Source: Treponema sp.
GTDB lineage: Bacteria; Spirochaetota; Spirochaetia; Treponematales; Breznakiellaceae
DNA: 64,000 nt
NCBI GenBank assembly: GCA_031265845.1
Contig: JAISCC010000148.1
Location: 1-64,000, forward strand
Direction: 5' to 3'
The notes under the pieces were generated by a model. The model worked only from the letters and a program-made list of their open reading frames with translations. It had not been told where the DNA came from and made no database searches. The position numbers and the translations under genes are program-made. Shown here one piece after another: positions 35,202 through 42,877 of the stretch (its first letter is position 1; the number at the start of each line of letters is the position of its first letter).

Positions 35202-36605
35202 ATGTCAAGAAAAGCAAAACAAATTGGTGTTGTGTTGCTCTCACTTATGATTGCGGTAGTATTTATGGGATGTCAGAAGAAGACGGCTGCTGGCGAAGCG
35301 GCTGCCCCGGTTGCGCAAGTCGCGGAGCGCGATCTCGGCGGTTTGGAAGTCGTCTTCGGCAACTGGTGGGCTGATTACGATACAGCCACTTACGAGCCGA
35401 CTGACCCCTCTGCTGAAAGGACGCTTGAATGGCGCAAGGAAATTCAGGAAAAGTACAACTTCAAGATGAGCGAAGCGAATGTAACCACATGGGAACTTAT
35501 GATGGAAGAAAGCGCGTCCTCCATTATGACGGGCGCGCCTTTTGCGCAAATTATTCAACTCCAGCCGAACTGGGCGATGGCGCTGTATGGGCAAAAATTG
35601 CTTGCGCCCTTGAATGTGCCGAGCGTTGATTTTAACCAGGATAAACCCATACAATGGAATAGATCGGTTAGGGACGCCTTTAATTTCAATGGAAATACGT
35701 ATGCCATGTCCATTGGGTATGGTGGGTCGCTACATGGCGGCGGCGTGTTTTATAATAAACGGCTCTTTGAAGAAGCCGGTTTAGACCCGAATCTGCCCTA
35801 TGATTTGCAAAAGTCAGGAGAATGGACATGGGAAAAATTCCGCGAGATTTGCGAAAAAGTGCAACGCGATGTTGACAACGACGGTGTGATTGACGTGTAT
35901 GCCATGGCATCAATATCTACCGATGCGCTGGATTTTATCATTGCCAGCAACGGCGCCCGCATCGTTGACAAAGATTCCAGCGGCAAATTTGTCCTCGCCA
36001 CCAACAGGCCCGAATTTCTTGAAGCGCTTCAGTTCTCTTGCCAGTTGTTCCTGGACGGCTATATCAGAACCCAGCGCGCTGACGAGAACTGGAACTATTT
36101 CGAGCCGCTGTTCCATGACGGGAAGATAGCCATGCGTATAGCTCAACAGTACGTCGCCTCACAACTTGCTGAGATGCAGGATGACTGGGGATTTGTACTG
36201 TTTCCCAAGGGCCCAAGACTTTCCGACTACCTGTTCAGCCAGGATGAAAACGTATGTATCATTCCCTCGACCTATACGCCGGAAGAGGTTGACAATATCA
36301 TGTTCGCCTATAAGTTGTGGCAGACTCCCGCTCCGGGGAACGATGATGATAATGCGTGGAAAGCCTCCCAGTACAATATATACCGCGACACCCGCGCCGT
36401 TGATGAAACGGGCGCTATGATTCGTGATCCCCAATACAGCATCTTCAAATATGAAAACCTGCTGAGTGGTTTTACCAACAACGCGAGAGGCCAAATGGCG
36501 TGGGAGATGTGGGTTGACGGCGTAGCCCAGAACCCGGCGCAACTCATTGAGCGAGTCACCCCGTCATGGCAAGCCATTGTTGAAGACGCCAATGCGGAAA
36601 TGTAA
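35202..36605 (+). CDS. Sugar-binding lipoprotein (extracellular solute-binding protein family 1)
   Basis: The 467-aa protein has an AGGAGGAAGAT RBS and a lipoprotein signal with lipobox VFMGC (Cys near residue 24). The mature part follows the family-1 pattern: GGLEVVFGNWWADYDTATYE, a cleft region with PFAQIIQLQPNW, GGGVFYNKRLFEEAGLDPN with EWTWEKFREICEKV, and DDWGFVLFPKGPRLSDY. It is the main periplasmic receptor for the second permease pair, separated by a 256-bp gap with two hairpins that may allow higher expression of the receptor. Its last 95 codons are partly duplicated downstream. Confidence 0.92.
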   Translation: MSRKAKQIGVVLLSLMIAVVFMGCQKKTAAGEAAAPVAQVAERDLGGLEVVFGNWWADYDTATYEPTDPSAERTLEWRKEIQEKYNFKMSEANVTTWELMMEESASSIMTGAPFAQIIQLQPNWAMALYGQKLLAPLNVPSVDFNQDKPIQWNRSVRDAFNFNGNTYAMSIGYGGSLHGGGVFYNKRLFEEAGLDPNLPYDLQKSGEWTWEKFREICEKVQRDVDNDGVIDVYAMASISTDALDFIIASNGARIVDKDSSGKFVLATNRPEFLEALQFSCQLFLDGYIRTQRADENWNYFEPLFHDGKIAMRIAQQYVASQLAEMQDDWGFVLFPKGPRLSDYLFSQDENVCIIPSTYTPEEVDNIMFAYKLWQTPAPGNDDDNAWKASQYNIYRDTRAVDETGAMIRDPQYSIFKYENLLSGFTNNARGQMAWEMWVDGVAQNPAQLIERVTPSWQAIVEDANAEM

Positions 36606-36633
36606 GTCATAACCTATGCAAGAGTGATACATG

Positions 36634-36661
36634 CCCCGTCGCATTGCGGCGGGGTTTTTTA
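36634..36661 (+). terminator. Intrinsic terminator of the binding-protein gene
   Basis: CCCCGTCGC and GCGGCGGGG form a 9-bp stem (one G-T pair) with a 3-nt loop, followed by TTTTTT. It lies 29 bp after the stop codon. Confidence 0.88.
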
Positions 36662-36671
36662 TTCGCAGTGG

Positions 36672-36954
36672 AGTCTAATTCGGGGAATAATGATGATAAT
36701 GTGTGGAAAGCCGCCCAGTACAACACCTGCCACGACTCCCTCGCGCCGTTGATGAAACGATCTCTGTGATTCGTGATCCCATATACAGTGGCTTCAGCTA
36801 CGAACAACTGCTTGGCGGGTTTGACAACAACGCGAGAGGTCACATGGCATGGAGCATGTCGGTTGACGGCGCAGCCCAGAATCCGGCGCGATGTATTAAG
36901 CAAGTCGTCCCTGCATGGCAAGCCATTGTTGAAGACGACAAGGCGAGATACTAA
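36672..36954 (+). pseudogene. Duplicated 3' fragment of the sugar-binding lipoprotein gene
   Basis: The fragment reads like the last about 95 codons of the gene at 35202-36605. NNDDNVWKAAQYN mirrors NDDDNAWKASQYN, and VDGAAQNPARCIKQVVPAWQ mirrors the parent's VDGVAQNPAQLIERVTPSWQ. A frameshift near 36740 splits it, and there is no start or signal. It ends with TAA at 36954 and is followed by a copy of the parental terminator, so the duplication unit spanned gene end and terminator (about 370 bp). Confidence 0.85.
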
Positions 36955-37008
36955 ACGAGATGCTAATACGTCGTAACCGTTATAACCCCTGCAAGAGGGA
37001 TTGCGGCG

Positions 37009-37038
37009 CCCCGCCGCTTTCCTGCGGCGGGGTTTTTC
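37009..37038 (+). terminator. Second copy of the terminator after the duplicated fragment
   Basis: CCCCGCCGC (37009-37017) and GCGGCGGGG (37024-37032) form a perfect 9-bp stem followed by TTTTT. The flanking CCTGCAAGAGGGAT also matches the parental copy. Confidence 0.85.
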
Positions 37039-37186
37039 GTCCCTGTTCCAGATCGTCCCGCTTAATTGATTGAGGCAAGACTGTCCAATCCCAGATCGCC
37101 GCCGACAAGCGCATTCCTGTGTATGGTCTGCGCTACCATCCGGTAGTGAGCCGGGATTGGCCTGCCGGCAAACGGTATGGCGCCGC

Positions 37187-39373
37187 TCATGGTTCTGCGG
37201 AGACATCCCCGATGTCAAGGACTATGCCGCTTATCGGCTGATTGGTTACCGAATTGGTGGCGGCGGGGCTAAAGGTTTTAGTGGTGAAAAGCTGGTTAGA
37301 GCCGGAAGCGTCAAAGCCGTACACTCGGAAGCTCACCGCTCCTCCCTGCTGGGCGGGTATGGTCAGGGACCACGGAGCGTTGTCAGCTGGCGAATAAAGG
37401 ATCCGCTGGTTATCGATAAGATTGGTTCCGTCGGCCTGTATGCTTACGAGCGGTATACGCTGTCCGTCGTCATGTACCGTTATGGTTCCGCTCAAAGTGA
37501 CGGAGGCGAGGCTCACCGAACCAACATCGCCTATGTTCAGATTTCCGCCCGACAGATCGCCTGCCGCAAACTCCTTGTGACTGCTTATCAGGTACCGAGG
37601 GTATTGGCTGTCGCCGGAACCAATGAACAGCCTAAAGGTGCCGAAGTGCAGCGTTCCAGTTTGCAACGCGGAGAGGAACGGTTGGGTAAAGGGAATTGAG
37701 AACGAGCCGGAGCCGGAGCCGTCATACGCTACATCGTAGTACGAACTCCGCCCGTCTACATAGCCACCATCTCCTTCCGGGATGTAATAAGGCGCGAGGA
37801 TGCGCACATCCGGTTTTGGATTGGGGATTTCGGTCAGGGTGACGCTGCCGGTTATGTAGCCTTGCGCCGGGTCCGGTTCAAGCGTCTTGAAGTCCGAAAA
37901 AGCCAGGGTAACGCTGTCGCCGTCGAAAGACTTCGCACTTGTGGTGATATGCCAGTCGAAGTTGGTGTCGGATGCAATCCCAAGCGCCACATGCCACGAG
38001 CCGGTTCCCGACCACGCGATCCCGTCGCTGAAATGTGTCAAGCGCAGGGTCGCCGCGCCGCCCTGTAGTATTCCTTGCCCTCCAATGGCATCTCCGCCCG
38101 ATATGACTTCCGCTATCTTCACCTTCGCCTCCGCTTCCGATGAGCCAAGGATGGCAACAACGCTGCCGTCCGGCGCGGATACGCCGGTAATGACAACGGT
38201 CTTCGCCTTTGTTCCCGCTTGCTTCGCATTATTGAATGCAGTTATCGCCGCCGCCAACACGGTATACGCGGCATCCCACCCGGTGTCCGCCGCCGTCCCC
38301 GCCGCTTCAATCGCCGCGTTGAACGTGTCCATAGCGGACTGCGAAACCCAGTACACGCTGGACAACTGATCCGTTCCATCCGCGCTGATTGCGACATCCG
38401 TCTTCGCGACGTTTGCGCTTGCGATCAGGGCGGTCAATTCCGCCTCGCTAAAGCCTGTGGTTTTCGTCCCGTCCGTCTTGATGGCGCCCGTGAAGGCGGC
38501 AATTGCGCCGGTCAACGCCTCCACTGCGGATGCCGCCTGTTTCGCAGTCGCTGCGCCGTTGTTGTTTACGCCCCGCGCCGCGTCAATCGCCGCATTGAAC
38601 GTGTTCATACCAGACTGCGAGACATACTTCACGCCCGCCGGCGCATCCGCTGCGGAAGCGCCGATCAGTACGCCGGCTTTAGCCTGTTCCGCCTCGGCGA
38701 TCTTAGCCGCCAGCGCGGTCTTGTCAACAGGATCGGGCGTATCGTCGCGGCGTCCCGCCCGCTTCGCATTATTAAACGCGATTATCGCCGCCGCCAGCGC
38801 GGTATACGCGGCGTCCCGCCCGGCGTCCGCCGTTGTCCTCGCCGCGTCAATCGCCGCGTTGAACGTGTCCATAGCGGCCTGCGAAACCCAGTACACGCTG
38901 GACGGCTGATCCGTTCCATCCGCGCTGATTACGACGCCCGTTTTCGCGGTAGTCGCGATGGCGATCAGGACGGTCAATTCCGCCTCGCTAAAGCCTGTGG
39001 ATTTCGTCCCGTCCGTCTTGACGGTACTATTGAAGGCGGCAATCGCGCTGGTCAACGCCTCCACCGCAGACGCCGCCTGTTCCGCAGTCGCCGCGCCGTT
39101 GTTGTTTACGACCCGCGCCGCCTCAATCGCCGCGACAAATGTGTCCATAGCGGCCTGCGAGACATACTTCACGCCCGCCGCCATCTCCTCTGCGGAAGCG
39201 CCGGTCAGTACGCCGGCTTTAGCCTGCTCCGCCTCGGCGATCTTCGCCGCCAGCGCGGTCTTGTCAACAGGATCGGGTGTATCACTATTGCCCAAGTCGC
39301 ATCCGGCAAGCGACAGCCCGAATGCCAGCGTTGCACCGAGCATTCCCAATCTACATCGTGTGGATAACCTCAT
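37187..39373 (-). CDS. Large lipoprotein with FIVAR-like tandem repeats
   Basis: The second ATG (39373) is preferred: it sits 6 nt after GGAGG, while the track's first ATG abuts it. The product of about 728 residues has a lipobox LSLAGC. Four FIVAR-like helical modules follow, arranged as two copies of a block of about 180 residues; DTPDPVDKTALAAKIAEAEQ begins near residues 34 and 215. Each block alternates a KYVSQ...MDTF/MNTF module and a VYWVSQ...MDTFNAAI module. The C-terminal half is beta-rich (SSYYDVAYDGSGSGSF, VSLASVTLSGTITVHD). FIVAR repeats act as extended stalks or ligand binders in surface proteins. It lies downstream of DUF4469 gene B on the same strand. Confidence 0.85.
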   Translation of the reverse strand: MRLSTRCRLGMLGATLAFGLSLAGCDLGNSDTPDPVDKTALAAKIAEAEQAKAGVLTGASAEEMAAGVKYVSQAAMDTFVAAIEAARVVNNNGAATAEQAASAVEALTSAIAAFNSTVKTDGTKSTGFSEAELTVLIAIATTAKTGVVISADGTDQPSSVYWVSQAAMDTFNAAIDAARTTADAGRDAAYTALAAAIIAFNNAKRAGRRDDTPDPVDKTALAAKIAEAEQAKAGVLIGASAADAPAGVKYVSQSGMNTFNAAIDAARGVNNNGAATAKQAASAVEALTGAIAAFTGAIKTDGTKTTGFSEAELTALIASANVAKTDVAISADGTDQLSSVYWVSQSAMDTFNAAIEAAGTAADTGWDAAYTVLAAAITAFNNAKQAGTKAKTVVITGVSAPDGSVVAILGSSEAEAKVKIAEVISGGDAIGGQGILQGGAATLRLTHFSDGIAWSGTGSWHVALGIASDTNFDWHITTSAKSFDGDSVTLAFSDFKTLEPDPAQGYITGSVTLTEIPNPKPDVRILAPYYIPEGDGGYVDGRSSYYDVAYDGSGSGSFSIPFTQPFLSALQTGTLHFGTFRLFIGSGDSQYPRYLISSHKEFAAGDLSGGNLNIGDVGSVSLASVTLSGTITVHDDGQRIPLVSIQADGTNLIDNQRILYSPADNAPWSLTIPAQQGGAVSFRVYGFDASGSNQLFTTKTFSPAATNSVTNQPISGIVLDIGDVSAEP

Positions 39374-39672
39374 AGTCATCCTCCTCTTTGTATCACGCCG
39401 CCGCCGCCCTTGCTGGGCGCGGCGGCGCGTTTTACAGCCGCCCGTACGGGCGGCCTATCAAAAAAGAGGGCCGAATGAGGCGCATTCCAACGATCCCTTT
39501 GCAAAAGAACGCCGGTTAGGTATACTTATACCGCGCCTTTAGGCGCGCCACATTCGGTTGCGCCCCGCTTCCGGCATTGTTCCTGCCAAAGACCTAACCG
39601 GTCGCGGGGCTTCCTCTTATATGCCTTGTCGCCATAGGCTTCGCGTCTTGCAAGCGCCTCGCAACTATGACG
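39374..39672. other. Spacer with several strong palindromes
   Basis: It holds GCCGCCCGTACGGGCGGC near 39440 and a GGCGCGCC-rich palindrome near 39535-39549, both intrinsic hairpins. No gene is seen. The first lies in the leader of the FIVAR lipoprotein gene, which should be transcribed from here or from the DUF4469 gene. Confidence 0.45.
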
Positions 39673-39764
39673 GCTAAACTCTCGACGCTACGCTTACGAA
39701 TGTCTCGAAACTACGCTTGCGAGAGTCTCGATACTACGCTTTCGAGGATTTCGACGCTACACTT
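39673..39764. repeat. 23-bp direct-repeat array at the stop of DUF4469 gene B
   Basis: On the minus strand, four consecutive 23-bp units start with AAGYGTAG at 39764, 39741, 39718 and 39695. The first unit includes the stop codon TAG of the DUF4469 gene (39757-39759). Units diverge mainly in the middle and end. The period equals that of the array in locus C. Confidence 0.82.
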
Positions 39765-40479
39765 GATCCGTCGGCACCGTCAATGCCACGCTGAACTCCG
39801 CGATGTGCGGCTTCTTGACCTCCGTCCCGCTTCCCGAATACTGCGTGACAAGCCTCAACGTCCACTCCCCGGCGGCCAGAGCCGGTATCATCACGATCAC
39901 TTCCGACGGCTTGTTCTCCACCATGTCCGTTATGTCCACCTTCACTTCGCTTCCGTCCGCTCCCTTGAAGTACACCCCCACAGACGGATCGTCCCCCGTA
40001 ATCTTGAGCTTGCTTCCATAGATGCGGAGCGGGCGCCCGGGCGTGAGCAGATTGTTCGCCGAGCCGCTTTTCACGTCCGTTACCGACGCGATGAACGCGC
40101 CCGTCTGTCCGGGCTGAACCTTCCTGGTCTTCACCTGATCCTCGACGCTCCGCAGACTCGCGCCCTCGCTCAAGTGTATCTTGACGCGATGCCGTTTTGG
40201 GTCGAAACTGTCCTCAGCGCCTGAGAACACGCCCTGGACGCTGGGATAGGCGTTAAAGAGATCGGTCGTAACGGCCTCGCCATCCGCGAGCATGGCGTAA
40301 ATGACCTGCTTTTCCGCCTCAAGCACGGAAAGCACGTCGCTGCGGGTGAGACCCGCGCCTGTTTGCAGGATGCGGTCGATGACCGCCAATTGATTGCGGG
40401 ATATGACATTGACCGTTTTGGCGCGCATGTCGTCCGGATTGGTTGTAAGCTCGTTAAGCTCCAAACTATACTCAAGCAT
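39757..40479 (-). CDS. HU-like DNA-binding plus DUF4469 protein (paralogue B)
   Basis: The ATG at 40479 sits behind a perfect AAGGAGG; the track's 50-residue extension (with CPPPPPL) crosses a poly-C tract and is rejected. The 240-aa protein has an N-terminal HU/IHF-like half (MLEYSLELNELTTNPDDMRA, GLTRSDVLSVLEAEKQVIYA) and a C-terminal DUF4469 half (LTPGRPLRIYGSKLKITGDD, VIVMIPALAAGEWTLRLVTQ). It is clearly related to paralogues A and C but shares little outside the conserved core. A G15 tract lies about 90 bp upstream, in the presumed leader or promoter. The 3' end runs into a 23-bp repeat array. Confidence 0.85.
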   Translation of the reverse strand: MLEYSLELNELTTNPDDMRAKTVNVISRNQLAVIDRILQTGAGLTRSDVLSVLEAEKQVIYAMLADGEAVTTDLFNAYPSVQGVFSGAEDSFDPKRHRVKIHLSEGASLRSVEDQVKTRKVQPGQTGAFIASVTDVKSGSANNLLTPGRPLRIYGSKLKITGDDPSVGVYFKGADGSEVKVDITDMVENKPSEVIVMIPALAAGEWTLRLVTQYSGSGTEVKKPHIAEFSVALTVPTDQV

Positions 40480-40567
40480 AAAGCCTCCTTGTGAATGAGA
40501 GAAAAGATAAAGAGACATACGATAGATAGTGGGAAAACAGGGGAAAAGGCGGGTTGCGTCAGCGAGT

Positions 40568-40582
40568 GGGGGGGGGGGGGGG
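40568..40582 (+). repeat. Poly-G tract of 15 (locus B)
   Basis: Fifteen G residues (poly-C on the coding strand of DUF4469 gene B) lie 89-103 bp upstream of its ATG. Length change here could alter promoter spacing or the leader. Poly-G tracts near promoters are known to modulate transcription of tpr genes in Treponema pallidum. Confidence 0.85.
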
Positions 40583-40794
40583 CATCCGCGATGCCGGAAG
40601 CCCGCCGCTTTGCGTGAGAGCCACCGCAATATGTTTCAAAAGAACAACTCGTTTCATACTGAAAGAGAGTATAAACGCTGATGCGCCTTTTGTCAAGGGG
40701 GACGCGCCCACAGGCGATTGACAAGGGAAAATTGTAGCGTTCAAAATAACGAGCCTGTTTCAAAGCGCGAGGCTATGGATCTGTTGGGAGCTTT

Positions 40795-41045
40795 CTCCAT
40801 TAAGCCCGTGTCTGACACCTTTGTTCTAAAGCGGCTCTTTTTTCCCGCAGAGCAGGGCGGCTCGTTAAGCCTGTGTCTGACGCTATTTTGTTCTAATTCC
40901 ATACCCTGCCGCAAGTACAAAGCCTGTGTCTGACACCTTATTCCCGCAGAGCAGGGCGGCTCGTTAAGCCTGTGTCTGACGCCATTTTGCGCTAATTCTA
41001 TACCCTGCCACAAGCGCCTAGCTCGTGTCTGACACCTTTGTTCTA
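40795..41045. repeat. Array of five GTGTCTGACRCC units upstream of folP
   Basis: Five copies of GTGTCTGACACC or GTGTCTGACGCC occur at intervals of about 45-65 bp. They alternate with two kinds of filler. One contains CCCGCAGAGCAGGGCGGCTC, which is nearly identical to the early coding sequence of folP. The other contains TTCTAATTCCATACCCTGCC. The array lies 130-380 bp before folP on the same strand. The palindrome core is that of the 14.8-15.6-kb array. Confidence 0.82.
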
Positions 41046-41176
41046 ACGGCTTTGTAAAGAAAGACATTCGCATTTGCCGACCTTGGCCGCGTTCCTGTGG
41101 AACGGTCATATACAACGCCCGTCGCGTCAACCCTTGACAGTATTCCACTCTCATTCTATACTCTCGACCCAGATAT

Positions 41177-42025
41177 ATGATTACCACTACTACAAAAGAC
41201 GCTCATCGCGCCGTACGCCGCGTTTTTGTCATGGCAATAGTCAACTGCAATAGCGACTCTTTTTACCCGCAAAGCAGGGCGGCTGACACTGAGGCGGCGG
41301 TGGAAAAGGCGTTGCGCGCTGTGGAGGATGGCGCGGACATCATTGACATCGGCGGAGAATCGACAAGACCCGGCGCAGCGTATATAGACGCGGAAGAGGA
41401 GGGCAGACGGGTGCTGCCGGTCATTCAGGGAATCAGACGCTGGTCTAATGCGCCCATATCGGTGGACACGCGGAAAGCTGCGGTTGCGGAGGCGGCGCTG
41501 GAAGCCGGGGCGGACATCATCAACGACATTTCCGCGCTGGAAGATGATCCCGACATGGGAAGGGTCTGCGCGGCGCATCGCGCGAAAGTCATTCTTATGC
41601 ACAAGAAAGGCTCGCCTGAAACCATGCAAAATGGCCCGTTCTACCATGACGTTGTCGCCGAGGTCGCCGCTTACTTGCAAGACGCGGCGCAGAAGGCTTT
41701 GGACGCGGGTGTTGCGCGGGAAAACATCATACTGGATCCGGGCGTTGGGTTTGGAAAGCGTCTGGAAGACAATACGGCGCTCATCAGGCGCCTTGCAACA
41801 ATCCGCGCTTTAGGCTATCCTGTGCTGGTGGGGCTTTCGCGGAAGACCTTCATTGGAGAACTGACCGGAAGGGGCGTAGAGCATAGGCTCGCCGGCTCCC
41901 TTGCGGCTAACGCTGCCGCCATTATTGCCGGAGCGGATATCATCAGGGTACACGATGTTAAAGAATCGGTTGACATGGTAAAGGTGTTGAATGGAGTGGT
42001 TGCAGAAACTCTCGGCAATGTATGA
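41177..42025 (+). CDS. folP: Dihydropteroate synthase
   Basis: FolP condenses 6-hydroxymethyl-7,8-dihydropterin pyrophosphate with p-aminobenzoate to make dihydropteroate in folate synthesis and is the sulfonamide target. The 282-aa protein has the expected motifs: MAIVNCNSDSFY, ADIIDIGGESTRPGA, ISVDTRKAAVAEAAL, GADIINDISALEDDP, IILDPGVGFGKRLEDN, and LVGLSRKTFIGEL. The usual MGI/LNVTPDSF loop reads MAIVNCNSDSFY, as in other spirochaetes. Its 3' end overlaps cdaA by 35 bp, so the two are co-translated. A GTGTCTGAC array lies just upstream. Confidence 0.95.
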   Translation: MITTTTKDAHRAVRRVFVMAIVNCNSDSFYPQSRAADTEAAVEKALRAVEDGADIIDIGGESTRPGAAYIDAEEEGRRVLPVIQGIRRWSNAPISVDTRKAAVAEAALEAGADIINDISALEDDPDMGRVCAAHRAKVILMHKKGSPETMQNGPFYHDVVAEVAAYLQDAAQKALDAGVARENIILDPGVGFGKRLEDNTALIRRLATIRALGYPVLVGLSRKTFIGELTGRGVEHRLAGSLAANAAAIIAGADIIRVHDVKESVDMVKVLNGVVAETLGNV

Positions 42026-42863
42026 TGTGATACGTCCGGCGCTGGATATAACGATCCTCGCGTCGCTTCTGTACCTGACGTATGGACTCTTGGTGAAAAC
42101 GCAAGCCGTACAAATGATAAAGGGCGCGGGTTTCCTCGCCTTGGTGTATGGACTGGCGACCTTGCTGAAACTCTCCACGCTGGTGTGGATACTCAAAGCG
42201 CTGGCTCCCGGACTGCTCATCGCGGTCGCCATTGTGTTTCAGCCTGAATTGCGCAAGATTATCCTCCGGCTTGGGCAAAGCGAGTTTTTCAGACCGAACG
42301 CCAAGCCGAATCCGGGTCATCTGGAAGCTGTCATCACGGCTGCGGAAATTCTTTCCCAAAAACGGCGCGGCGTGCTTGTCGTGTTTCCCCGAAAAATCAA
42401 CATCAAGAACATCATTGATACGGGCACAAAGCTCAACGCGGAAATTTCTTCAAGCCTTATCGTCGCCATTTTTGAGTTTGACGGGCCCCTCCACGATGGG
42501 GCCATGATCATTCAAAATGAGCGGATCGCGGCGGCCGGATGCTTTCTTCCCCTGTCCGAGCAACAGGACATCAAAAAAAGTTTCGGCACCCGCCATAGGG
42601 CGTCGTTGGGCATGTCCGAGCAATCGGACGCGGTGATTCTGGTTGTCTCCGAAGAGACCGGGGCTATCAGCCTCGCTTTTGACGGAAAACTGTACTACGA
42701 TCTTTCGCCCGCAGAGTCCACCCGAAAGCTACAGGATCTGCTTGAGCATGGAAAACGCAGCGCTGGTATTGGAGAGACAAGCGTGGACGCCGGTGATACA
42801 AACTTGTTTGCAAACGGCTCGTTTGACAGCGTTAATTTGGAAGCCGCTCCGTTCAAGAAGTAA
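41991..42863 (+). CDS. cdaA: Diadenylate cyclase (CdaA type)
   Basis: CdaA makes cyclic di-AMP from two ATP. The 290-aa protein has three N-terminal membrane helices (about residues 12-75), then the DAC domain with FRPNAKPNPGHLEAVITAAE, LVVFPRKINIKNIIDTGTKL, the catalytic EFDGPLHDGAMIIQNERI, and RHRASLGMSEQSDAVILVVS. The DGA and RHR motifs are intact, so it should be active. The start at 41991 inside folP has AAAGGTG upstream; an ATG at 42015 is an alternative. The next gene encodes the usual CdaA regulator, a YbbR-domain protein, as in the conserved cdaA-cdaR pair. Confidence 0.95.
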   Translation: MEWLQKLSAMYDVIRPALDITILASLLYLTYGLLVKTQAVQMIKGAGFLALVYGLATLLKLSTLVWILKALAPGLLIAVAIVFQPELRKIILRLGQSEFFRPNAKPNPGHLEAVITAAEILSQKRRGVLVVFPRKINIKNIIDTGTKLNAEISSSLIVAIFEFDGPLHDGAMIIQNERIAAAGCFLPLSEQQDIKKSFGTRHRASLGMSEQSDAVILVVSEETGAISLAFDGKLYYDLSPAESTRKLQDLLEHGKRSAGIGETSVDAGDTNLFANGSFDSVNLEAAPFKK

Positions 42864-42877
42864 GAGAGGCATCTGTT

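Noticed and set aside
36159-36610. Minus-strand ORFs opposite the second binding protein
   Set aside because: They are shadows of a well-supported lipoprotein gene.
38219-39367. 382-aa plus-strand ORF with arginine-rich repeats
   Set aside because: It is the antisense shadow of the FIVAR-repeat lipoprotein; its repeats only mirror those of the true gene.
40559-40744. Minus-strand ORF MKRVVLLKHIAVALTQ... running into the C15 tract, considered as a phase-variable leader of DUF4469 gene B
   Set aside because: It has no RBS and no signal-like or family sequence in any frame after the tract, and the DUF4469 gene has its own strong RBS; a promoter or leader effect is more plausible.
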